A stretch of 64,000 bases of DNA from Nonomuraea turcica (GTDB taxonomy: Bacteria > Actinomycetota > Actinomycetes > Streptosporangiales > Streptosporangiaceae), in the NCBI RefSeq assembly GCF_030718205.1, contig NZ_JAUZQF010000027.1, positions 1 through 64,000 of the forward strand, given 5' to 3'. Shown in pieces: positions 48,496-58,900 of the stretch. Positions within the stretch are counted from its first letter, which is position 1. The number at the start of each line of letters is the position of its first letter. The translations under genes were made by a program, and so were the position numbers. The notes under the pieces are model-generated. The model searched no databases, had not been told where the DNA came from, and saw only the letters and a program-made list of their open reading frames with translations.

Positions 48496-51400
48496 ATGGG
48501 ACGCATGCGGGGGCCATTGATCGTCAAGAGGGCCTTCAGCGAGCCGTTGCTCCTCTTGGCCGCGTTCGGGTCGATCCTGCTGGCGACCACCACGTTGGTC
48601 GCCTTGACCATGTACGCCTCGTCCATCGCCGACGCCGGCGTGCGCAGGACGATGGAGACGGCCTCCTACCGCCAGACGGCAGCCACCGTCGGCGCCCAGA
48701 TCACCGCCGAGACCTTCCCCACGTACGACCGGGCGGTGCGTGAGGAGCTCGCCCGCGCCTACGCCGCGGTCCCGGCCATCACCACCAGCTTCCGCTCCGA
48801 TTCATATGTCATGCCGGGCCAGGACGGCAGGGAACAGCCCGAGCTGCTCAGGTTCGGCAGCTACGACGGGCTCGACCGGCACGCCGAGCTGATCTCCGGC
48901 AGCTGGCCGCGCGCCGGCGGATCGACGATCGAGGCGGCGATCTCGCTGCCGGCGTCCTCGGCCACCGGCTTCGAGGTCGGCAGGGAGATCGTCACGAAGG
49001 GCCGGCTCGACCCGCGCCCGGTCACGGTCCGCATCGTCGGCGTCTTCCAGCTTCGCGACCCATCGGAGGAGCGCTGGGCCGGCGAGCAGTTGCTGAGCAG
49101 GGGCGTCGAGCGCGGCGACTTCACCACCTACGGGCCGCTGATGGTGGCGCGCGAGACGTTCGTGGCGCGCTTCGCCACCAACGTCAGGGCCATCTGGACG
49201 GCGGAGCCCGACCTGAGCGCGCTGACGCCCGAGCGGCTGCGCCCGACGGCGGACGCCGTGGCCCAGGTAGGCGAGCGGCTGACCGCGGCCGGCTGCGTGA
49301 GCTGCGTGGTGGCCAGCCGCCTGCCGGAAGTCCTTACCCAGCTCGACACCGCGTCGCTGGTGGCCCGCTCGACCATGCTGATCCCGGTGCTGCAGCTGCT
49401 GTTGCTGGCCGGGTACGCGCTGATGCTCACCGCGCGGCTGCTGGCCGACCACCGCCGCATGGAGGTGGCGCTGCTGCGCTCGCGCGGCGCGGGCACGATC
49501 CGCCTGGCCGCGCTGGCCGGGGGCGAGGCGCTGCTGGTGGCGCTGCCGTGCGCGCTCGTCGCGCCGTTCCTCGGCCCGCCGCTGCTCTCGCTGGTCCATC
49601 AGCTGCCGTGGATCAGGGCCTCGGGGGTGCGTCTGGCGCCGTCGGCGGACCTCGGCACGTTCCTCGTGTCGTTCGGCGTGGCCCTGGCGTCGGCCGTGCT
49701 GCTGATGCTGCCGGCCCTGGCGGGCGCGCGGCGCACGTACGTGGAGGAGATGTCGGCGCGCGGCCGCGGCGGTGTGCGCGGGCTGATCGAGCGGGCGGGC
49801 GCGGACCTGGGGCTGCTCGGGGTGGCCGCGCTGGCGATCTGGCAGCTGCAGCGCTACGGCGCGCCGGTCACCGCGACGGCGGCGGGCGGGCTCGGCATCG
49901 ACCCGCTCATCATCTCCGGGCCCGCGCTGGCGCTGCTCGCGGGCGGCATGCTGGGGCTGCGACTGGTGCCGCGCGTGTCGAAGCTGGCCGAGCGGATGAC
50001 CTCCCGGCGGCCCACGCTCGCCCCCGCCCTCGGGGCGTGGCAGGTGAGCAGACGGCCGCTCAGGTACGGCGGTCCCGCGCTGCTGCTCACCATGGCGGTC
50101 GCGATCGGCATCCTGTCCATGACCACCGCCGCCACCTGGCGGGCCTCCCAGCTCGACCAGGCCCGCCACCAGGCCGGGGCCGACCTGCGGCTGTCGGGGC
50201 CGCCGGACGGGCCTGAGCTGGGGTCGCTCGGGCGGGGCACGGCGTTCAGCGCGTTGCCCGGCGTCACCGCGGCCGCACCCGCCTTTCGCGGGCAGAGCGA
50301 GGTGAGCAACGAGAGCGCGCTGCTGCTCGGACTCGACGCGGCCCAGCTCGGTGAGCTGTTCCAGCTGCGCCCCGACCTGTCGGCGCAGACGGTCGCGGAG
50401 ATGTCCCGGGCCCTCGTCGGCGAACAGGCGGGCAGGCTGGATCTTCCCGGGCAGCCTCGCACGCTCGCCGTGCGGGTCGCGACGGACGCGGAAGTGCCGG
50501 CACGGCTGGTGCTGTCCGACGCGCTGGGCGTGTGGCGGGACCTCCCGCTCGGCGTGCTTCGGAAGGGCGAGAACCGGATCGACGTCGATCTGCGGCCGCT
50601 GGCCGGGCGGTCAGGGAAGATCACCTACCCGTTGTCGCTGCGCGGCCTCGTCGCGAGCGCGCCGACGGAGCTGAGGCTGCGCGGGCTGAGCGCGGACGGC
50701 CGGGACGTGGCGGTGCCCCAGCCCTCCGGTGTCCTGCCCGGCGTGGCCGCCTTCGGGCCGCTGCGAGACCTCGGCCCGCTGCCGGTGGTCCTCACCGCCG
50801 ACCTGGCCGCCACGCTCAAGATGAGTGCCGGGCAGGCCGGGCGCGTCAACATCGCCGGCCGGGTCCTGCAGATCAAGGTGGTGGGTGTCGTGGAGAGCAT
50901 GCCGACCGCCGCGGCCGGCCAGAGGGCCGTGCTCGCCGACTGGGGCACGCTGCAGGCGCACGAGCTGGCCGCGGCGCAGCCACCCAGGCCCGCCACCGAG
51001 TGGTGGCTCGCCACCGACGACACCGCACCGGCGCGGGCGACGCTTCGCAAGAGCCCCGAATGGGACGTGACCGCGGTCGACCAGCACGAGCTGGCCGCCA
51101 CGCTGCGGGACGACCCGCTGGCCAGCGGGCTGCAAGGGGCACTGATGCTGGGGTTCGCCGCGGCGCTGGGCTTCGCGACGCTCGGATTCCTGGTGAACGC
51201 GGCGGTCGCGGCGCGGGAGCGGAGGGCGGAGTTCGCCGTCCTGCGGGCGCTCGGGACCAGCTCCCGGCAGGTGCTCGGGCTGCTGACGATCGAGCAGGCA
51301 TTCGTCATCGGGTTGTCGCTGACGGCCGGCGCCGGACTCGCCGTGGCCGTCGGGACGCTGGTGGTCCCGCACATCGTGCTGACCGGGCAGGCGTCGGCGG

Positions 51401-51537
51401 TGACGCCCGGCGTGCTGCTCGACATCCCCTGGACGGCCACGGCCGCGATGCTGGTGCTGATGGCCGGGGTGCTGTTCGCGATCGTCGCCGGGCTGGCGCG
51501 ACGCCTGTGGCGCGGGCACGTCTTGGAGGAGCGATGA
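48496..51537 (+). CDS. FtsX-type ABC transporter permease
   Basis: A 1013-residue MacB/FtsX-like permease. One TM near 15-35, a large outside domain (about 40-270), a first FtsX core of three helices (about 290-420), further helices (about 430-560), another outside domain, and a final FtsX domain (about 870-1005: LGFLVNAAVAARERRAEFAVLRALGTSSRQVLGLL). A second ATG at 48505 could be the start. It overlaps the next permease gene by 4 nt. With the two downstream ATPases it forms an exporter or mechanotransmission complex rather than an importer; no binding protein is present. Confidence 0.85.
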   Translation: MGRMRGPLIVKRAFSEPLLLLAAFGSILLATTTLVALTMYASSIADAGVRRTMETASYRQTAATVGAQITAETFPTYDRAVREELARAYAAVPAITTSFRSDSYVMPGQDGREQPELLRFGSYDGLDRHAELISGSWPRAGGSTIEAAISLPASSATGFEVGREIVTKGRLDPRPVTVRIVGVFQLRDPSEERWAGEQLLSRGVERGDFTTYGPLMVARETFVARFATNVRAIWTAEPDLSALTPERLRPTADAVAQVGERLTAAGCVSCVVASRLPEVLTQLDTASLVARSTMLIPVLQLLLLAGYALMLTARLLADHRRMEVALLRSRGAGTIRLAALAGGEALLVALPCALVAPFLGPPLLSLVHQLPWIRASGVRLAPSADLGTFLVSFGVALASAVLLMLPALAGARRTYVEEMSARGRGGVRGLIERAGADLGLLGVAALAIWQLQRYGAPVTATAAGGLGIDPLIISGPALALLAGGMLGLRLVPRVSKLAERMTSRRPTLAPALGAWQVSRRPLRYGGPALLLTMAVAIGILSMTTAATWRASQLDQARHQAGADLRLSGPPDGPELGSLGRGTAFSALPGVTAAAPAFRGQSEVSNESALLLGLDAAQLGELFQLRPDLSAQTVAEMSRALVGEQAGRLDLPGQPRTLAVRVATDAEVPARLVLSDALGVWRDLPLGVLRKGENRIDVDLRPLAGRSGKITYPLSLRGLVASAPTELRLRGLSADGRDVAVPQPSGVLPGVAAFGPLRDLGPLPVVLTADLAATLKMSAGQAGRVNIAGRVLQIKVVGVVESMPTAAAGQRAVLADWGTLQAHELAAAQPPRPATEWWLATDDTAPARATLRKSPEWDVTAVDQHELAATLRDDPLASGLQGALMLGFAAALGFATLGFLVNAAVAARERRAEFAVLRALGTSSRQVLGLLTIEQAFVIGLSLTAGAGLAVAVGTLVVPHIVLTGQASAVTPGVLLDIPWTATAAMLVLMAGVLFAIVAGLARRLWRGHVLEER

Positions 51538-54103
51538 GAATTGCCCTCCTTGCCCGGGCGAACGCGGGCACCCTGGCCGTGCTCGTCGCGCTGACGGCGG
51601 TCGCCTGCCTGCTCGTCGCCGGCCTGCCCCGCGCGACGCAGGCGTCGTTCGACCAGGCGCTGCGCCGGTCGCTGAGCACCGCTCCCGCCGTGCAGACCGA
51701 CCTGACGGTGGCCTCGGAGCCGCGTACTCCCGATCAGGATCTGCACGAACGCGGCCAGTTCGCATCCCTCTACCATCAATGGCGCCAGATCGTCCCGGCG
51801 CCGCTTCGGCCGCTGGTCACGCCCGCCGGTCACATGAGCGCCAAGACCTCCCGCACGCCGGTCGCCGGGACCGGCGGGAGGACGTACATCAACCTCGGCT
51901 GGTTGTCCGACGCCGACCAGCGGGTGGATTGGGTCCAGGGCCGGGCGCCCGGCCCGGTGTCGACGACGCGCCACGAGGGCGAGACGATCCCGCTGATCGA
52001 GGTGGGCGTCGTGGACGAGGCCGTGCGCGAGATGGGCCTCGCGGTCGGCCACAGCAAGGTGCTGGGCGAGAGCGACTACGTCGCCGTGAAGATCGTCGGC
52101 CTGTTCAAGGCCAAGAACCCGAACGATCGCTCCTGGAGCCACGACGCCGACCTCCTGCACGTCGCCAGGCACCTGCCCCCGGGCGGGCTTGACTTCGAGT
52201 TCCACGTCACGACGCTGATGTCCGACGCGGGACTCGCCGCGCTGAGCGGCGAGTCCCGCAACCTGACCTACCGTTGGGTCCTTCCCCTGGACGGGCGGAC
52301 CGCGAGCGCGCTGGACGTGCCGGACATCGGCGCCGCGGTCGCCGAGCTCGAGCGGCTGCTGTCGGTCCAGGTGGTGAGCCCCACCGCGCACCGCCTGGAC
52401 ACCGGGCTGCCCAACCTGCTCAGCGATTTCAGCGCGGCGCTCGCCAGTGCGCAGAACGTGATCTACCTGGCGCTCGGCGGGCTGCTCGCGGTCGCGCTCG
52501 GCGTGATCGTGCTGGCGGTCCGGTCGCTGACCGACCGGATGGAGCACACACTGGCGCTGGCGCGGGCACGGGGCGGGTCGCTCCGGCAGGTGGCGGGCGC
52601 CGGGGCGGCACTGACCGGCCTCGCCGTGGCGCCCGCGGCCGCGGCCGGGTACGCCCTGTCCTTCCTCGTGCCCGGGCCGGTGCTGCCCGTCGTGCACGCA
52701 GGCCCGGCGGTCGTGGTGGTCACGGCCGTGGGGTTCGCCGCGGTTCGGGTGTCGTTCGCGCATCGCACGCCGCTGCACGAGCGGCGCGACGACGTGGCCT
52801 CGGCCCGGCCGTCCGCCCGGCGCGTCACGCTGGAGGTGCTGGTCGTGGGGCTGGCGCTGGCGGGGGCCTATCTGCTGCGGGCGCGCGGGCTATCCCAGGA
52901 CCCCTTCCTGTTGTTCGTGCCGGTCGCGTTGACGCTCGCGGCCGCGCTGATCACATTGCGCTGCTACCCGTACCCGCTGCGGCTGCTCGTACGGCTGGCC
53001 GCACGCGGCCGTGCCGCCGTGGCGTTCCTGGGGCTGACCAGGGCCGCCCGGGCGCGCTCTGCCAGCGGGCTGCCGGTGCTGATCCTGCTGCCGGCGCTGG
53101 CGGTGTCGGTGTTCGCGACGGTGATCTCCGAGGGGATCGCGAGCACGCAGGTGCGTGCGTCCTGGCAGCTGGTGGGGGCGCCGATCAAAGTGACGTCGAT
53201 CGGGGAGATCCCCGCTTCCGTCATCGAGAAGGTGCGCGCGACGGACGGCGTGGAGCAGGTGGTGCTCGCGCAGACCGGGCGGGTGCAGCTCGCGAACGCC
53301 CCCGAGTGGGCCGCCGCCATCGCGGTGGACGTGGCACAGTGGCGACGGCTCCTCGCGGGCGCGCCCATCAGCCTGCCGGCACTGTCCGGCAGCACATCCG
53401 CGCTGGTCTCGCCCGAGCTGCGGGGGCGAGGTGCGTTCGAGGTCGGGTGGCTGGGGCGGCCGCGGGTGACCCCCCAGGGTGTGATCGATTCGGTCCCCGG
53501 GTTCTGGTCCAGCGGGAAGTTCATCGTCATGTCCACGAGCGCGCTGCCCAGGCTCGAGGTGAACACGTTGCTGATCAAGGGCGAGGTCCCGCCGGCCGAG
53601 CTGGCGCGGATGGTGCCGGCGTCCACCGTGGACTCGCAGGAGCGGGCGCTGGCCGCGATCCGGGACGATCCGCTCACCGGCGCGGTCCGCTCCACGCTGA
53701 CCGTGGTGACGGTGGCGCTGGGGCTGTACGCGCTGGTGGCCGTCGTCCTGTCGCTGGTCGTGGGGGCCGCCGACCGGGCCAGGTCGGTGTCGTTCCTGCG
53801 TACGCTCGGGCTGTCGGACCGGCAGGCGCGGCGGCTGACCGTGCTGGAGGTGCTTCCCATGGTTCTCCTCACCGCACTGGTGGGGCTCGGGCTGGGGCTC
53901 GGGTTGCCGGCCGCGCTCGGGCCCGGTGTGGACCTGTCCGCGTACGCCGGGGACCTGCCCGTCGGCGACTACTCCCCCAACCTGCTCACGCCTGGCGCGC
54001 TGGCGGCGGGGCTGATCGTCGCCGCCGCGCTCGGCGCGTACGCGTATACCGCCATCGGCCGCCGTCGCAGCCTCGGCACCGCACTCCGAGTAGGAGATTC
54101 GTG

Positions 54104-54104
<1 letters not shown>
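51534..54104 (+). CDS. FtsX-type ABC transporter permease, second subunit
   Basis: 856 residues, same architecture as its upstream partner: N-terminal TM (LAVLVALTAVACLLVAGLP), outside domain to about 300, FtsX core (NVIYLALGGLLAVALGVIVLAVRSLTDRMEHTLALARARGGS), middle helices, and a C-terminal FtsX core (VVAVVLSLVVGAADRARSVSFLRTLGLSDRQARRL). ATG at 51534 overlaps the previous stop; the long upstream frame is an antisense-like read. The stop shares one base with the next gene (TGATG). The two permeases probably form a heterodimer. Confidence 0.86.
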
Positions 54105-55097
<993 letters not shown>

Positions 55098-55105
<8 letters not shown>

Positions 55106-55790
55106 TTCGCCCCTGGTCGTGGTGGAAGGGCTGCGCAAGGTCTACCGGACCGGCCCCAAGGAGGTCGTGGCGCTGCGCGACGTGTCGTTCTCCGTCTTTC
55201 CCGGGGAGCTGATCGCGATCAAGGGCCGCTCCGGGTCCGGCAAGACCACCCTCCTCAACCAGATCGGCGGCCTCGACCGGCCGGACGCGGGCCGGGTCAC
55301 CGTGTCGGGACACGACGTCACGGCGATGTCGGAAGAGGCGCTGCTGGAACTGCGCAGGGACGTGGTGGGCTTCGTGTTCCAGTCGTTCGGCCTGATCCCC
55401 GTCCTGTCCGCCGCCGAGAACGTGGGGGTGCCGATGCGGCTCGTACGGATGCCGGCCGAGGAACGCGAGGCCCGCATCCGCATGCTGCTGGCCCTGGTGG
55501 GGCTGGAGCAGCACGCCAACCAGCGGCCGTACGAGCTGTCGGGCGGGCAGCGGCAGCGAGTGGCGATCGCCAGGTCGCTGGCGAACCGGCCGCGCCTGCT
55601 CGTGGCCGACGAGCCGACGGGGCAGCTGGACTCGCAGACCGGACGTCAGATCATGGAGCTGCTGCGCGCCCTCGTACGGAGCGAAGGCGTCACCGCCCTG
55701 GTCGCCACGCACGACCCCAGCTTGATCACGCTGGCCGACCGGGTGCTGGAGATCAGCGACGGCGTGGTCCGCGAGGCGGCTCTGACCTGA
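55098..55790 (+). CDS. ABC transporter ATPase (LolD/MacB type)
   Basis: 230 residues: Walker A KGRSGSGKTTLLNQIGGL, Q loop FVFQSFGLIPVLSA, signature LSGGQRQRVAIARSL, Walker B LLVADEPTGQLD, VATHDPSLI. GTG start within the end of the preceding ATPase gene. Two different ATPases with two different permeases suggest an asymmetrical exporter complex. Last gene of the 48496-55790 operon. Confidence 0.9.
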
Positions 55791-55887
55791 CTCCTTAGCG
55801 GGCGAGGGCGACCCCGGCCGCCTCCATGGGGCACGCCCACGTGCCGTCCGGGAAGAGCACACGGCGCGCGCCCGCCGAGCGGAGGGC

Positions 55888-56877
55888 TCACCCGGTCTCG
55901 GCAGTCGTGAGGACGTTCTTGCCACGGCTGTCACGCCGTTCGAGCCGCTCGTGGGCCTGGCTGGCCCGATCCATCGGGAAGACCGCCTCCACCGGAACCC
56001 GGTACGACCCCGACGCCACCCGGCCGGCGATCTCCCGCAGGTCGTCGCGGGGGTCGTAGCCGTGCTGCAGCAGATTGGTGAGCTGAAAGCCGAGAATGGC
56101 GGCGTTCTTGGGATAGAAGTCACGGGTGTCGATGATGCTCGGTTCCAACGCGACGTTGGCCAGAGCGACCACGCGCCCGGCGTAGGCGGCCTGGCGCAGG
56201 CTGTGCGCGAACGTAGGCCCGCCCACCGCGTCCAGGACGACGTCCGCGCCGCGCCCGCTGGTCAGCCGCATGACCTCGGCCACCGCCGCTTCCGCGGGGT
56301 GGTCGGAGGTGTCGACGGTCTCATGCGCGCCGAAGCCCGCCGCCCACGCGGCCTTGCCGGCCGAGCCCGCTACCGCTATCACCCGCGCGCCCAGTTGCGC
56401 GGCGATCTGCACGGCCGCGCTGCCGACCCCGCTGGCTGCGGCTTGAACGACCACCGTCTCGCCGGCCTCCACCCTGGCCAGGCGCCGCATGCAGTACCAA
56501 GCGGTCAGCCAGGCCGTGGGCAGCGCCGCGGCCTCGATCATGCTGATGTCCTTCGGCAGGACGGCCACCCGATCTGCGGGCACGGCGGCGAACTCCGCAT
56601 ACAGGCCGCTGCCCAGCGCCATGACCTGCTGCCCCACCTCGATGCCGTGCACGCCGTCGCCCACTGCGGCCACCGTGCCCGCCGCCTCCAGTCCGGGTAT
56701 CAGCGGCGGGCGTCCGGCCCGATGGTAGGAACCCGAACGGATGAGGGCGTCCGCCCGGTTCACCCCCGCTGCCGCGATTCGTACCAGCACCTCGCCCGGC
56801 CCGGCGTCGGGGACCGGGACCTCCACAAGACGCAAGACCTCGGGTCCGCCGAATTCGTCGATCCGCACCGCGCGCAT
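55888..56877 (-). CDS. Zinc-less MDR-type quinone oxidoreductase
   Basis: A 329-residue NADPH-dependent enzyme of the quinone oxidoreductase (QOR) branch: MRAVRIDEFGGPEVLRLVEV, AAGVNRADALIRSGSYH, VVVQAAASGVGSAAVQIAAQLGA (nucleotide-binding AAxxGVGxxxxQ) and a C-terminal FPMDRASQAHERLE. No structural zinc cysteines are seen. It is divergent from a CGNR regulator gene and shares with it an operator-like region, so it is probably the target of that regulator. Confidence 0.9.
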   Translation of the reverse strand: MRAVRIDEFGGPEVLRLVEVPVPDAGPGEVLVRIAAAGVNRADALIRSGSYHRAGRPPLIPGLEAAGTVAAVGDGVHGIEVGQQVMALGSGLYAEFAAVPADRVAVLPKDISMIEAAALPTAWLTAWYCMRRLARVEAGETVVVQAAASGVGSAAVQIAAQLGARVIAVAGSAGKAAWAAGFGAHETVDTSDHPAEAAVAEVMRLTSGRGADVVLDAVGGPTFAHSLRQAAYAGRVVALANVALEPSIIDTRDFYPKNAAILGFQLTNLLQHGYDPRDDLREIAGRVASGSYRVPVEAVFPMDRASQAHERLERRDSRGKNVLTTAETG

Positions 56878-56902
56878 GCCGCACTCACTCTCTCGACACT
56901 AA

Positions 56903-56944
56903 TTGAACAGGTGTCATCATGTATACCTATTCAACAGGTGTCAA
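56903..56944. promoter_or_regulatory. Operator-like repeats between the oxidoreductase and CGNR genes
   Basis: Direct repeats GAACAGGTGTCA (56905-56916) and CAACAGGTGTCA (56932-56943), one each side of TGTATACCTATT. The outer TTGAA (56903-56907) and TTCAA (56930-56934) are inverted, and ATACCT is a reverse-oriented copy of AGGTGT. AT-rich, and likely the binding region of the neighbouring regulator, controlling both divergent genes. Confidence 0.6.
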
Positions 56945-56961
56945 CCCTGTAGGATCGGAGC

Positions 56962-57552
56962 ATGACCCGCCCGCCTGCCGCCTCCCTGATGGCGTTCCCT
57001 TTCATCGGCGGCCGCCTCTGTCTTGACTTCGTCGCCACGCTCGGCAAGCGGCACGCCGTTCCCGTCGAAAGGCTGCCGAACCCCGCCGCACTCGGCCGCT
57101 GGATTCACGAGGCCGGACTCAGCCCGGATGTCCCCCCGGCCACCATCGAGCACCTGACGGACGCCCTGGGCCTGCGTGAGGCGATCTACCAGCTGTTGCG
57201 CGCCGCGATCGCCGGGCGTCCTGTCGACCCTGCCGACGTCGCGCTCACCAACGCGGTGGCCGCAAATCCCGACCTCGCCCCACAGCTCTCCGTCAGCGGC
57301 GACTTGCCGTCCATCAGCCGGCGCAGCGCCGACGTGACGCCCGCCGCCTTGGCGACCGTGGCCCGCGACGCAGTGCTGTTGCTCGGCGGCCCGCAGCTGG
57401 AGCGGGTCAAGGAATGCGAGAATCCAGACTGCTCGCTGCTGTTCCTTGATGACTCACAGGCACGACGACGCCGCTGGTGCTCAATGGACCGGTGCGGGAA
57501 CCTGGCCAAGATCGCCGGCTACCGCTCACGCACCCGTGCGCGTGCCGAGTGA
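56962..57552 (+). CDS. CGNR zinc-finger (ABATE-domain) transcriptional regulator
   Basis: A 196-residue regulator. The N-terminal ABATE-type helical domain begins FPFIGGRLCLDFVATLGKR. The C-terminal zinc finger CENPDCSLLFLDDSQARRRRWCSMDRCGN has the C-x4-C...C-x4-C arrangement that names the CGNR family. ATG 56962. Divergent from the quinone oxidoreductase; probably autoregulated through the 56903-56944 repeats. Confidence 0.88.
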   Translation: MTRPPAASLMAFPFIGGRLCLDFVATLGKRHAVPVERLPNPAALGRWIHEAGLSPDVPPATIEHLTDALGLREAIYQLLRAAIAGRPVDPADVALTNAVAANPDLAPQLSVSGDLPSISRRSADVTPAALATVARDAVLLLGGPQLERVKECENPDCSLLFLDDSQARRRRWCSMDRCGNLAKIAGYRSRTRARAE

Positions 57553-57663
57553 GGCCGCCCCCCATCTCCGGTAGTAGGACGGTTTCGCTGCTCGGGCCCC
57601 ACCGAGCCAGATCCGCTAGCCCACCCACCACGAGCCAAGCCTCAGCTCCGGCACAGCGGCGCA

Positions 57664-58635
57664 CTACCTCCCAGTGCGGCTGGCCACGATCACCTGCACC
57701 GTATGCTCCAGCGCGTACGCCGGATCCGCTCCCCCGCCCTTGACCTGCTCGTCCGCGTCGGCCACCGCCTGGATGGCCCTCGACAAGCCTTCGGGCCCCC
57801 ATCCGTTGAGCTGCCGCTTCACCCGATCCACCTTCCACGGTGGCATCCCGACATGGCTCGCCAACTGTCCGCCCCGGAGATTGCGCGGCGCACTCCCCAC
57901 CTTGGCGAGCGACCTCAGTCCTCCGGCCAAGGCGCTCACTAGCAGCACCGGAGCGACGCCGGTGCCGAGCGCCCACCGCAGTTGCTCCAGAGCGTCGCCC
58001 AGCCGCCCCTCGACCGCCGAGTCGGCCACGTTGAACCCGGTGACCTCGGCCCGCCCCTTGTGATAGCGCGCCACGGCCGCCGCGCTGATCGTCTTGTCCT
58101 CGGTGTCGAACATCAGCTGGCCGCACGCCGCCGCCAGCTCCCGCAGATCGTTGCCAACGGCATCGAGCAACGCCTGAGCCGCGTCACTGGAGATGCCTCG
58201 CCCGGCCCGCTTGAACTCGCCTTTGACGAAATCCAGCCGCTCCCCCGTCTTGGTGACCTTGTTGATCATGATCACCGCAGCTTTGGCCTTCTTCACCCCG
58301 TCGACCAGCGCCTTGCCCTTCACCCCGCCCGGGTGCACCAGCACGAGCGCGGTGTCGTCGGACGGCTGCTTGGCATAGGTCACGACCTCGTTGATCACTT
58401 CCTTGGGCAGATCCTGAGCCGACCGGATCACCACCACGGAACGATCGCCGAAGAGCGATGGCGAGGTCAACTGGATCAACTCCCCTGCCGTCACCTTGCT
58501 CCCCACGAGGTCGTGCACCTCGACGCCCGAACCTGCGGCCCGCGCCGCCGCTACGACGCCGCTCACCGCCCGCTCGGCCAGCAACTCCTCATCGCCGAGG
58601 ACCAAGGTCACAGGTGCTGGATCGCTTCCCGCCAT
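57664..58635 (-). CDS. holA: DNA polymerase III delta subunit
   Basis: A 323-residue clamp-loader subunit. LVLGDEELLAERAVSGVV at the start (AAA-like lid region, no Walker A as expected for delta), LIQLTSPSLFGDRSVVVIR, LLDAVGNDLRELAAACGQL, and the C-terminal collar domain with QLRWALGTGVAPVLLVSALAGGLRSL. ATG 58635 (MAGSDPAPVTL) or 58647 four codons earlier. In most actinobacteria it directly follows comEC; here a foreign-looking ATPase gene separates them. Confidence 0.93.
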   Translation of the reverse strand: MAGSDPAPVTLVLGDEELLAERAVSGVVAAARAAGSGVEVHDLVGSKVTAGELIQLTSPSLFGDRSVVVIRSAQDLPKEVINEVVTYAKQPSDDTALVLVHPGGVKGKALVDGVKKAKAAVIMINKVTKTGERLDFVKGEFKRAGRGISSDAAQALLDAVGNDLRELAAACGQLMFDTEDKTISAAAVARYHKGRAEVTGFNVADSAVEGRLGDALEQLRWALGTGVAPVLLVSALAGGLRSLAKVGSAPRNLRGGQLASHVGMPPWKVDRVKRQLNGWGPEGLSRAIQAVADADEQVKGGGADPAYALEHTVQVIVASRTGR

Positions 58636-58900
58636 GCCTGGCAGCATGCCATGCGCCACCGACAACCTGGTACTCGACGATGTCAATCACGGCATCAGTG
58701 CGCGGCCTTGCCTGGACAGACAAAGGCGCTACTCCCGTTGCCGGTGCGCGGACGCGTCAGGCCCTTGGCCTGGTGTGCGCTGGATGCGATGGCTCTCTCC
58801 TTTGGTCGGCCACACGCGGCTATATGACCGCGCGCCCACGTGAGCTAGGCTTAGCTATACGGAATTGGTTAAGGTCAACCTGAACAACTATGGGGGGGTT

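Noticed and set aside
52274..54103. Apparent 610-residue extension of the ABC ATPase at 54104
   Set aside because: It is an alternative frame of the permease gene; the permease and ATPase frames are each supported by family motifs and TGATG coupling.
58458..58883. Plus-strand frame between holA and the AAA ATPase
   Set aside because: Mostly antisense to holA; the part in the gap has no start signal or recognisable family.
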